64,000 bases of DNA from Punica granatum (lineage: Eukaryota > Streptophyta > Magnoliopsida > Myrtales > Lythraceae), in the NCBI RefSeq assembly GCF_007655135.1, contig NC_045131.1:5766001-5830000 (forward strand), written 5' to 3'. Below are positions 35,201 to 45,749 of the stretch, piece after piece. Below the pieces are notes generated by a model that was not told the DNA's origin, made no database searches, and worked only from the letters and a program-made list of their open reading frames with translations. How positions within the stretch are numbered: the first letter of the stretch is position 1; every line of letters begins with the position of its first letter. The position numbers and the translations under genes were made by a program.

Positions 35201-37604
35201 TCCAAAAAGAAGAGTAAAATCATAATAAGTGTATGTAACCCAGTAACACCTACTTGAGCACGTCTTCAGCCAGTTATCCAACTTTAATAATTTTATTTAC
35301 TTCTGGAAGGGCTTCAAAAGGATAATATGTTTAGGAACCAGCAAAAGTGGAGAAGCTTCAATGTTTGATGCACATGGGAAAGAATCTAATGGGCGAGATT
35401 ATGCCCATCAAATCAATTTAGAACAACACACCATTATCACTAAATCATGAAACAGTGCCTAGAAACACATACCAAAACTTAATAACATCTGTGAGACTGT
35501 AAAATAATAACCCAGCAGAACTGCAATTTAAACTTTCACGGTAAAGAGAAAAAAGTCGGGAAAGAAAACTAACCAGCAGAAATTTTAGGCTTATGTTGAG
35601 TCAAACGTCCAGATTTTGGATTCCTATCTATACCCTGCTTCTTCTCAAGGGCTTGCTGCTTCATGATATTCTCTTCTGTATATTTCAATAGACGATCTGC
35701 ACCTACCCATTCATCCCAACTGTGGACACAATGTCCAGCCACAGTAATGATTTATCAGATTCTTTTTGGGAAATACATAACACGAAGCCAAAAACTTTTC
35801 CAGCACATACATTTAACATCTCCAGGACGTTCTCAATACATGACAATTACTTCAGATTATATGCCAAAAATAATATAAATCTGGAACAAGGCTTCTTCAA
35901 CATATGTTACGTGCTAAAGCTATTGTGAACCTATTAGATGCTCAAGAAAGTATTCGACACTATAGGAAATTCAAAGAGAACATAATACACATAATAGGGA
36001 GAAAAGAGTAGGATCCTGCACATTATTACTTCTCACAAGTCCGAGAGATCAAAGGGAGGCACACTCACTTTTTGTTCCAGCCCTGCAAAAACATAATCCG
36101 TGTACGTTAGCTAGTAGCTACAATCTGGAGTCATGAAATTGTAGATTTTTGTTTATCTCAAGCATTAAGCACTTGAAAAGTGAACTATTAATATCTCAAG
36201 GCCCATATGGGAAAAGACGTCTTCATCAGCTAGATGCGGAAAAGAGAAGCATTAAGGTGCAAGTGCACGAGTGTTGAAGAAAGCTGCTTACAAGGTAGTG
36301 AACAAAATATCTCCATTCATTCTTGCGAACCTCAGTCTTTTGAACCTGATTAAAAAACAAAATGAGTTAACAGCAGAAAATGAAGTAAAACTAGTAGACG
36401 ATAACATATGAAGATCAGATAATTAAGAAATGACTTTCAAAATTGTGGAGGCTGGCAAAGTTATTTCATCTATTACAGCAGACTGAAAAGGAAACAAACG
36501 TGGACTATCAAAAAATAAATTCACCAATTAGGGTCTCCATAGAATTCAATCATTTATGGCTAAAGTTAAGAGATTTTCCAACTATAAAGAAAGCTACATA
36601 TTATCCTCAGAGTGCTGCCAGTAACGTCCGTGCGGCAAAGCAGTTAGATTCAATTAGCTGGATGCTCAAAACTCTTCCATTCAAAATTATCATACTAGTT
36701 CAAATGAAAAACTAACAAGTACTTCCAAACTCGTCGTGTCCTGGTGCACCTTACTAAAATTCCCATCGAGAATTAACTGCTAGGCAGGACACATAGAATA
36801 AGTGTGACGAGCACATAGCATTTCCAATCAATCTAGCACCTGAGCAATAGCCGATTAGACGATCCAGAGTGCTAGATTTACATGACAATGCTATACTAGG
36901 TAAATCGATAACGACATGGATCAAATTATAATCAATAATTCACTCATAACTGACTGGTTAAAATTGATAATTCAACTAGAACCAACAAGTCAAAATCTAC
37001 ATACAACCACGCACACAAAGAACTACGTCAAGACGTTCTCATACTCTTAGCAGCCACTGTACCTTTTTCTTCAGTTTCACTGACAAACTGACCGGGATCA
37101 AAAACGTGAATATGGCCACATGAAAGTCAGAACTTCACTGAATCTGACCATAGAGCACCACAGCATGCAACGTACATGGAACAGGCTCGACAATGCTCGA
37201 AAAAAAAGAAGCAAATCTATCTCAGAAACACAAATTAGATTGAACTAAGCCTTGCAGAAACGAGAATTCGTTTATCGACAAGCAAACCAAGCAATCGAGA
37301 TTCACTAGTGTCCGGAGATGACAACAGTGCCAACATATCCCCAATGTGAGCAAAAACTGCTCGAAGTGTAAAGCAAAAACCACCGAAGCATCACAACAAA
37401 CAGTGGACATGGCTCAGAACCGGAAATTATGAGGAGAGAGTGCCAGTGGGGGGGTACAAAACTTGCCTTGGCCTCATAGATGCGAGGGCCGTGGTAGGCG
37501 AGGACCTTCTCGCCCTCGGAGAAGGTGCGGGTGGGAGGGTCGCGCCCGCTCGAATTGTCCCCGCCGGAGCCACCTCCGGAGCCGTCCTTGGAAGAGTTCC
37601 CCAT
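32238..37604 (-). CDS. MRG-family chromodomain protein (MRG1/MRG2-like)
   Basis: Eleven exons give 320 residues: 37604-37467, 36345-36292, 36082-36069, 35719-35574, 35192-35157, 34420-34380, 33886-33785, 33285-33206, 32865-32696, 32578-32494 and 32334-32238. All phases agree. The N-terminal chromo-like domain (about 27-90) has the aromatic and WDEWVGADRLLKY features of MRG/Eaf3 proteins that bind methylated H3K4/H3K36. A lysine-rich linker (KGKKRKND) follows, then the C-terminal MRG domain (about 145-300) with the IPSTLKKQLVDDWEFI, KLPRSPTVDDIL, LPAMLLYRKERQQY and IYGAEHLLRLF blocks. Plant MRGs link histone methylation to acetylation in flowering and growth control. Intron 1 has a GC donor (AAG followed by GCAAGT), and exon 3 is a 14-nt microexon encoding GWNK plus two bases. 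The leader upstream of 37604 carries a GA repeat (about 37665-37695). The model is hand-built, but every joint restores family sequence. Confidence 0.93.
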
Positions 37605-40600
37605 GCTACTCCGCCTCCGCACTCAGCCACCCAACCGCCGCCGGCGAACGCTCGTTCGCAAAGAAAGAGAGAGAGAGAGAGAGAGAGGGAGAAGCAGAGT
37701 GGTGCCGGAGCAGTGACCGAGGGAGATGTTATCCGATTCAAAAATTTATAACCACCGAGCGGGATCGGCCTCCTCCTCGAGCCCGCTCAATGAGTCGCGT
37801 CGGTTGAACAAATGAAGATGAAAAATGAAAGCCTTTTTCTTCATCATTCGATAATAATAATAATAATAATTACAAAAATATGCTCCTTTTATTAATTGAA
37901 CTTTCGTATCAGAATTTCCACTAAAAAAAATATTTTATTTGATGCATACATATTTTGCATTTACTTGCGTACCAAATAAATCCATATTTGCATGCGCGAT
38001 TGATATTATGCGTGCATCTTTCACTTTATTTTTATATTCGAAGGAAACCCCATCTTGCCTTCTAAATGAATTCTATGAGAATTATTGTAACAAGGAATGG
38101 CCGCCTGATAATTATCAATACAAAAACGTCTCTCGAGGTCATCGTCTTTAATTTTTTTTTTTTCTAAAATCGTACCAAACTAAACTGCATATCTAATTAC
38201 AGTGTTGGAAAGTTGAGATCTAACGGTACTTTGTCTTCTGGTGTCACCAGCACTTTCTAAATCACGGATTTTATCGACGGTTATCGGTGCTTCTCCGTAT
38301 CTGATCAATGTTGAAACTTAAAAAGTCGTAAAGATTAGATAACATAAACAAAGCTAGAGAAGAGAATATGGCAGTATTAACTCGTACGACGAACCTGCAT
38401 CCTCCAAGCAATCTCAAATTGGAAGTTCGATAGGATAAAGTCTGTTTTTCTTTTTAGCAAATGCTTCGTGGGCTCATGGGCTGAAGTCCAAGCCCGGCCT
38501 TGTGAATTGGGCCTCGATCCAAGATATCCATTCTTTAATGGGCCTAGATAAAGCCCACTATGCATATCCTTCTCTTCCCCCCCCCTAAACAGTACAATAC
38601 ATAGACCCGTGCTATGCAAAAGCTTTTATAATTTCTCTTGGTTAAAAATCCGACCCACGCTACACGTATTTTTATTTTTCTTTCTATTAATTTTTAAAAT
38701 TTAATTATTTTCATAATTTTTCAATACATATATTGATATATATACAAAAAGAATATTTTTATTAATGTTAATAATAAATAAGAAAATTAATAAAAAATAA
38801 AAATGTTGAAGAGAGAGAAAAAGAGGGAGGGAACTGTGAGAAGAAAAATAGAGGAGAGAGAGGGGAAAGGGAAAAGATTAAAAAAAAAAAGGAAGGAGAG
38901 AGTGAGAAGTTTTCTTTTGTAGTTAACAAACACATAAATTTATTCAATTATCCTCTTAATTTTCAATAATTTTGGTGGATACTAAATTGATAATATTATA
39001 TTGTGAAGGGTAGCTTTGGGAATATGAATGTTACCCCAACCATCATCCTATTCCAATTCGAAATATAGATATAGATATTTTTATTTATCCAATCTTGCAA
39101 AAAGAAATTAATAATTTGAATCTTTTGGAAATAGATATGCATATATTCCAATTAGAGAGGAAAAAAATGCATCAAAATAGTATGACATAACTTATTCCTC
39201 TCCTGATTAATGATATGCTTTTTCTTTTCTTTTTTTTTAAAGAATAATAATTAGATGGATGTTGAAGAACCTACTCCATTTTCCTTTTATTGTTATTTTT
39301 CTTGCTGATTTAAGTTTCGCATAAAATATTTATCATTTCGGTGAAAAAAAAATCTATTTTTCATTAAGAGAAGTCTTCAAAACACGCCTTATTTATTCTT
39401 TTATTATTTAATAATTTATATATATAATATAATAGCTTTTATTTTATACTTTTCAAATTGAATCTCATATAATCATCTCATCATCTCCTTTATAGTGTAT
39501 TATCTTTTATTTTCTAATTCTTTCATAAGTTCCAACATATGTATCAATTTATAATAAGAAATTATAAAACTCAATTTTTTTATTCACAGCAACGCGCTGC
39601 GAGTAATTACTAGTGGATATCTATAATATGACATTATCTTTGCTATCTCCTTTCTTCCATTTTCTTTTAGGATAATAAGGGATATCCAGATTTTATCTAA
39701 CTAATACCCATGGTTATGCAAATGCCTTGCAAGCTACAAGATAGGTTAGCGGGCCTTAAGTCTTGTAAATGATCCAATATAGCATATTCTCTTATATGGT
39801 TTCTGGAGTGACTTAAACTTAAGACTTCATGAAAAAAGTCACTCTTTTTTACAATCAAGACAACTTTGTTGGATTATCTTTTTTTAATTTTTACAAATAC
39901 TTTAGGTGAAATTTTAGGTTTTGCTTATAATTACAAATAAGAAGCATCCTCGTTGGAGGCAATCATGACTTAATTGTATTTAATCTTTTTTTTTTACTTT
40001 TACTTTTTTTTGTCTTTATCAGATCTTTTATTTTATATTTTAAAGCTATAAGAGAAAAATAAGTTAATAAAATTAAGTGCCTGGCTAGTTCTTTTGGGTG
40101 AAAAAATGGGGCTAGAGCCCTATTACAAGAAGATTTTAAAAACAGAAAACAAAAATAAAAACAAAAACGGAATGTGGAGACCCTTTTAAGGTCACCAAAT
40201 AATAACGGCTCTATATAAGCTGGCGAATATTGAAAAAGGTGGGATCCTAGCTAGCGTCCAAAGAGAGACACGCAAGTCAATCCGCGCACTTATTTCCTTC
40301 TCAATCTCGATGCATACAAATCATTATTTATATTCTAAAGTTACGAAAGAAAAATAAATAGCAACATTTAAGTGTCTAGCTAATTAACCATCATGTTGGG
40401 TTGCACTAACCATTGACACTGAAGGAAATACAAGAAATCTAAATGACAAGATATCTATTCACCCAAAAAAAATGACGAGATATCTAAAACTGAGCTGAGA
40501 AATGAAGGATTATTAACAGGAAAAAAAAATAAACAAGATTAAGATGTATATAATTATAACTGGCAAATTGGATACAGGATATAAAACAGACAAAAGAGAA

Positions 40601-41284
40601 TCGAGACAAGCCCACAAGAAAACAAATGAAATCTGGTAACGGGGTAGAGGTTTCTTCGAAGACAAGATCACAGCTGATTAATTATAATGATACGTAGGGT
40701 TCATGTTCTTATAGTTTTATTTATTTTTAGATAACAACGAGAATTAATTAAATTATTGTACAGACACGAACCCATCTCCTCTTCTATTCTTGTATCCTTA
40801 ATAAGCTGCACTATTTATCAAAATTTAACTTTGATTAATTTGATCAAAATTATTTCTTTCTAATCAACGCGATATAGTTTTTTGTAATATGTTATAAGAG
40901 AAATTTATGGATCTAGCACAATAAAGTAAAAATTATAATAATTGAATAGACACGGATAATGCCACAACGAATATCGAATTTACTGTGCTAAATCTTCTTT
41001 GATAAGCGATTAATTTTAAATATATAGTTTCTGAAGTCATTAAACTATCATCTCTATCAGTATAATCATTATCGTTCATCATCATCAATATTATCCAAAT
41101 TAGCTTGCATTTTGTATTTTAGCTTATCAAAGTTGCTAAAACAATAGAATATTTGCTATTTGCATTGAAGTATAGAGAGACTCATGACTTTTTCAATGAA
41201 TATCGATGCCGATAATGTCCTTTATATTTTTCGGGTGAAATCTAATGTCCTTTATTTGATTTTCTCAAAAAACTTGACGATAAA

Positions 41285-41465
41285 AAATGTGGATGAGAAA
41301 ATTTTGATTTTGATTGTAGAAAATGATAAAATGTTGTGTAGTGTGTCGAGTTAAAATTAAAGTTCAAATTTTTTACTTGAAAAATATGTATTTTTGTTGT
41401 GTAGTGGATTGAGTTAAAATTAAAGTTAAATTTTTTGTGATTTTAATTCTGAAAACAAACGAGTT
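41285..41465 (+). mobile_element. MITE family A, copy 2
   Basis: It shares the TTTTTGTTGTGTAGTGGATT and GAGTTAAAAT core with the copies at 21.8 and 55.5 kb. The GTTGTGTAGTG...GAGTTAAAATTAAAGTT block occurs twice in tandem (about 41333-41364 and 41396-41427), so this copy has an internal duplication. The ends are diverged. Confidence 0.5.
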
Positions 41466-42679
41466 AGAATTCGAGTGCTAGTTTCTGATTCTATAGTTTC
41501 CACTTTCACATTAATTATAGAATCATCAAAATTTAAGTGCTTGTACATATATAGAACTATTTCCCCTTCGATATTAAAAATTACGTATTATTTCCTGTCA
41601 TCAAGGCATTGATTTTGATAATAATTTGAACTAATTTGCAATAAAAAAACCAAAAAAATATGTAAATATATATATATATATATTTATAAAAGAACCTCCT
41701 ATATTCTCATTCATCAGTCTATGTCAATTCTTAAAAGTAATGGTTTTATATTGAATCGAATTCCCTCATTATTTTAAAATGGGAATGTTACAGCGAGTGG
41801 TATAAAAAAATAACCATCACGATTGTTTTATTTTTTACCATTAAATTCCATCACATACGATCATGATCGTATATGTGTCCTATTTTTTTACATTAAGATT
41901 CACCCATGATATTTTAACTATTTATACTTTTGGCCACATATATTCTCATCGACGTTCGGTCTCATATGTGAACTAGTTGGATCCAGTTCGATATTCGATA
42001 TTAAACCAAACCGAATTTCACCGCTTTAACCAGATTAAAAACTATTTAATTTTAATTTTCGAACTTAGAAAAATACTTTATTAGTTCAAGTGCAATAAAA
42101 GAATCTGGTAACGGCCGTAATAAATTTTACTGTTCTACCAATATTATAATTAAAAAATATATTGAGCCTAATCGAACCAACCTGCTTACCTCCAAAATAA
42201 GATGGATCAATGTTTCTCTTGAGATCCTTAATTAGCATAAAACAATATCAATATATCCCACTTCATTAACTTCTTTTTATCTCAAGCAGAAGCATCGTGC
42301 CTTTGACGCTTGATCAATAGCTAGTACGTACATAATAGATGTTATTCAAATCATTATGTATGTGCTTAATAATTTGCAAATATTTACATGAAGAAAATAA
42401 TAAGGGTATGACTAGTCCATTATATCACTCAAGGGGGAAAAAAGGGTCAATTTGAACTCTGAAAGTTGCATAAACGAAACTCGTGCATAATCTTTTTGAA
42501 TTTATAATTCGCTTGTATCTAGATTGATTTAATGCAAAAGATGTATGGTTAAAAATATGAATAATTAAATCGTGATGGATGAATCTTAAACTAAAACAAT
42601 TAAAGACATGTGTATCGTCATGATTTTAAATGAGAATGTCTCATGGTCAGAAATAAAATAATTGTTGTACTTATTTTTT

Positions 42680-42840
42680 GATATCAAATGCTGTAAAATT
42701 TCTAATATTAAAATAGAAATCTTAATATCGAATAAAAGAGTACGAGTGGTCCTAATAAGTATTGAATCTTGAATTTTTTGATTATCAATCAAAAGTAGGC
42801 GATATGATCCTATACTCTCTTTGATGAATACACCGTGCAT
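42680..42840 (-). mobile_element. SINE-like element, copy 3
   Basis: On the minus strand it starts near ATCAAAGAGAGT, as does the copy at 63.76 kb, passes a diverged tRNA-like head with CAAGATTCAATAC at the box B position, and ends with the TATTCGATATTAAGATTTCT block that matches the family tail. The boundaries are approximate. Confidence 0.5.
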
Positions 42841-44097
42841 TTTTTAATTTATGCAAAAGCATAAACTTTAACAGGTGTCAGAAATCTCCAAATATATGAA
42901 GGTACCAGCCATTTGCAGATGCTTTAACAAGTATAAAATACGAAGGTGCTAATTTTTTGTTTTTTTTTTGGGTGAACCACGTACTAACCATATTTATTTT
43001 CGGTAGATTTTTTTTTTGGGTAGATTACGTACCAACCATATTAACTTTGGGCTTCTAATTATATTATTGAGACCTTATGGAAATAAACTTATTTGATGCG
43101 TGACAGTTTGGATCAGTGTGTGTGACGCTTTCACAACACCCATCATCCCCACATGTTTTCAGAATTTTTTCTTTTGCTCCACAAAAATACAAAAAGAGAA
43201 ATCGGCTTACAAGATTCTATATCTATATATTTGTGTATACCCACACTTATACGCACAATTTATATTCTGAAGAAAGTCTAATCATGCATTTATTCTGTTC
43301 TTTTTTGCTTGACTAACTCATGCAATTGGCGGATTTTCAATGTTTATCATGAACAGACTGTAAAAGATGAGATAATAAAAAATGACAACCTCGCCGTATA
43401 CATATCTTTCGGTTACAAGAAGACTTCTAAGCATAGTACTAAAAAGATATAAATAGAAGGGCACTTCACCCCGTCAAAATAGAGAAAAAAGGCAAGATAG
43501 CTCCAACTAGGACAATCAAACCTCGAATCTCTAGATTTAAAGACAAAAGCGTGTCAAAACATTAATCCTCCATTCTCCCCATGTATATATTTTTAGTTTA
43601 AAACAAGAGACACTTATGTACATAGAAGCTTATACAAAAAATTTATCCAAATTAAGGAACACAAATTAACATAGGAGGTGATTTGATTTTAGTATACAAA
43701 CATTTCAAGTCAATTCCGTATGCTTGCCAAATGACCCGTTTGGTAATCTGCACACAGTCCACCGGAAAAAAAAAATCTGCACTCAAAAAACCTCTCGATA
43801 CGTCCATCTATCCTCATTCGAAAAACATATATGGGACTTTAACTAATTTTTACTATGAAGACCAGCTGATGGTTAACTATATATGCCCGAAGGCCTTCTT
43901 TCTATAATATCGATTCGTTGAGCTCCATTGCGAAAATATGGTGTTTTATGTCCAAAATCGATCATAACCTGCCTGATCAAGCAAGGGCTAGCTCTAAGGG
44001 GGGCAGTGCAAATTTTCTGTCACTACCGCGAGTAAGTCGAGCTTGATGTGTATCCGACCCTATACCAGGCACAAACGAACAACAGCGTGAAGGTGAA

Positions 44098-44391
44098 TTA
44101 AGGCTTGTGGCCTTCACCGGGGCTGGGCCCTGACTGCTGGATGCCTCCAAGGGTTTTCCGGAAGTTGATGCTCCAGTGCCCCTGACCTGGGCTAGGACCC
44201 GATCCATGAGGATGAATCCGTGAAAATGCATTGTCTTCGGAAATACTGCTTGTAGAGGTCTGTGCAGGGATCATGTCGACGCGGATCACCCGAGCATCCA
44301 CCGAGGAGAAGAGACAGCTCAACAGAAGTAGGAAAAGCAAGAAGAAGAAGCAGGGCAAGGATGGAGAGGAGGATCTGGTTGCTGTTTCCAT
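44098..44391 (-). CDS. PIP-type secreted peptide precursor with two SGPS motifs (prePIP2-like)
   Basis: A 97-residue single-exon frame with an ATG start. Residues about 8-33 form a signal peptide with a long Phe/Leu core ending at SSVDA. A variable acidic-neutral spacer follows, then two copies of the PIP core, SGPSPGQGH in the middle and SGPSPGEGH followed by KP at the very end. PIP peptides (PAMP-induced secreted peptides) are cut from such C-terminal SGPS-x-G-x-GH motifs, act in the apoplast and amplify immune signalling through RLK7 in Arabidopsis. The position between MRG and MEE59 matches Arabidopsis At4g37290 (prePIP2) as I recall it. TATA-like strings lie about 100 bp upstream (44487-44497). 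The shorter overlapping frames here are shadows. Expression and processing are not shown by the sequence. Confidence 0.88.
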   Translation of the reverse strand: METATRSSSPSLPCFFFLLFLLLLSCLFSSVDARVIRVDMIPAQTSTSSISEDNAFSRIHPHGSGPSPGQGHWSINFRKTLGGIQQSGPSPGEGHKP

Positions 44392-44660
44392 CGCACAGTT
44401 TGGCTTGGGAGGATGAGTTTTCAGTGAGTTGCCTCACGCAACGCAACGCTGCATGGATCAGTTCTATATATGATGCAATTTCTATGGCTATATATACTTA
44501 CATATATAGACAAATACATGTGACATAAATAACATAAGGTATGCAAAAAAATCCACACTCGCAGAGTTTTATCCCTTAGTGGATCAATCTGATTCGACTG
44601 AATTAATCGAGTCCAATTAGCTTCCGAATATTAGGATTGACATCGGGACAAAATAACATA

Positions 44661-45749
44661 GGATAAATTACAAAAATAAAACACAAATTTTTAATTTTGT
44701 CTCAGTTTTGGTACAAATTTTTATTTCTGATATAAAAAATTTCAGCTTTTTTTATTTTATCTCAAATTCGGCACACCATCCATCGACCATCACGGATTCC
44801 CTCTAATTGCATACATGGCATGTAACGGAGTGACGTGGGGCCCACCAATCCATTGAAAAGGGCCATGTGTAATTATCTTTTGAAAAATTTAAATTGAACC
44901 CTAGATTTTTTTTTCTTTTTTACATATTCACCTCTCCCCAAATCCCCCCCCCCCCTAACCGGGGACTGATCATTGTAATACTCATCGCTGAACATCTCCG
45001 GTGATCCAAAAAACGACCTCCTCTTTGAAAATTCATCCAAAGCCACATCCAATCTTGCTCCTGCAAACTAACATCAATCAGAAATCCTCCATTCAAATAG
45101 AGAAAACAGAGCGGGAGATGAATCTTCACTTGGGAAGAGGGAATCTGTGTTCCCCCGACAAGCGGAAGCATCGAAGATGAAGCTCCCCCGCTCCATACTA
45201 CTCCTTTTCATTACGTCGGAGCTCCGGCGTGTTTCTATAATTCAGTGAAATGGGTGAGAGAATTGGTATGGTGAGGAAGGTGAAGTTGTTAAAAGAGCCT
45301 GAGGTTGTGGCGGAAGAAACTGGTGGTACAGAGCAACATCGCTGGAGTCTACAATGGGCATATGCAGGATCTCATCAATCCCCTGAAGACCTTCTCCAGC
45401 TCCTTCTCTCGACGGTCGGCTCCGAAGTGATCGCCCAGGTTCTAGAGAGAGAGTTGCAGAAGACAGAATGGGTTGAGGAGAGAGGAGACGGGAATACGTA
45501 AAAAAAAAAAATCTGGGGTTCTTTTTAATTTTTTTCAACAGATAATTACACATATGTCCCTTTTCATTGTATCAGTGGGCTCCACATCACTCTGTTATAT
45601 GCCATGTATGCAATTAGACGGAATCCATGAAAGTGGCGTGCAGATTTGAAACAAAATAGAAAAGTTGATATTTTTTATGTCAAAAGTGAAAATTCGTGCT
45701 AAAACTAAGATAAAACTGAAAATTTGTATTTTTTTTGTATAATTTACCC
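44661..45749. mobile_element. Non-autonomous Mutator-like element with long terminal inverted repeats
   Basis: The left end (44661 to about 44910, beginning GGATAAATTAC) and the right end (about 45525 to 45749, reverse complement beginning GGGTAAATTAT) are inverted repeats about 230-250 bp long. They share blocks such as GTCTAATTGCATACATGGCAT (CTCTAATTGCATACATGGCA on the left) and a GTGTAATTATCT string. Long inverted repeats starting with GGGTAAATTA are typical of plant MULEs. The roughly 600-bp interior encodes no transposase. I do not see an exact 9-bp target duplication; flanks AATAACATA and ATAAAATAT are only loosely alike. Confidence 0.75.
45250..45501 (+). CDS. Unrecognised 83-codon frame inside the Mutator-like element
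   Basis: An ATG-started frame that is less low-complexity than its surroundings, with a block RWSLQWAYAGSHQSPEDLLQ. No family is recognised. Its position between the inverted repeats suggests captured host sequence or chance. A reverse-strand frame overlaps it. Confidence 0.2.
   Translation: MGERIGMVRKVKLLKEPEVVAEETGGTEQHRWSLQWAYAGSHQSPEDLLQLLLSTVGSEVIAQVLERELQKTEWVEERGDGNT

Larger units (their letters stand above)
37696..44097. other. Gene-free AT-rich region
   Basis: More than 6 kb with no supported gene, rich in A and T homopolymers. It contains a MITE (41285-41465) and a SINE-like copy (about 42680-42840). The short GCAACGCGCTGCG-containing segment at about 39588-39615, followed by ACTAGT, resembles transposon termini but could not be paired. 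The 3' untranslated region of the PIP gene probably covers the last 100 to 200 bases. Confidence 0.5.

Noticed and set aside
37440..37807. Plus-strand frames of 63 to 114 codons overlapping MRG exon 1
   Set aside because: They are antisense shadows of exon 1 and of the GA-rich leader.
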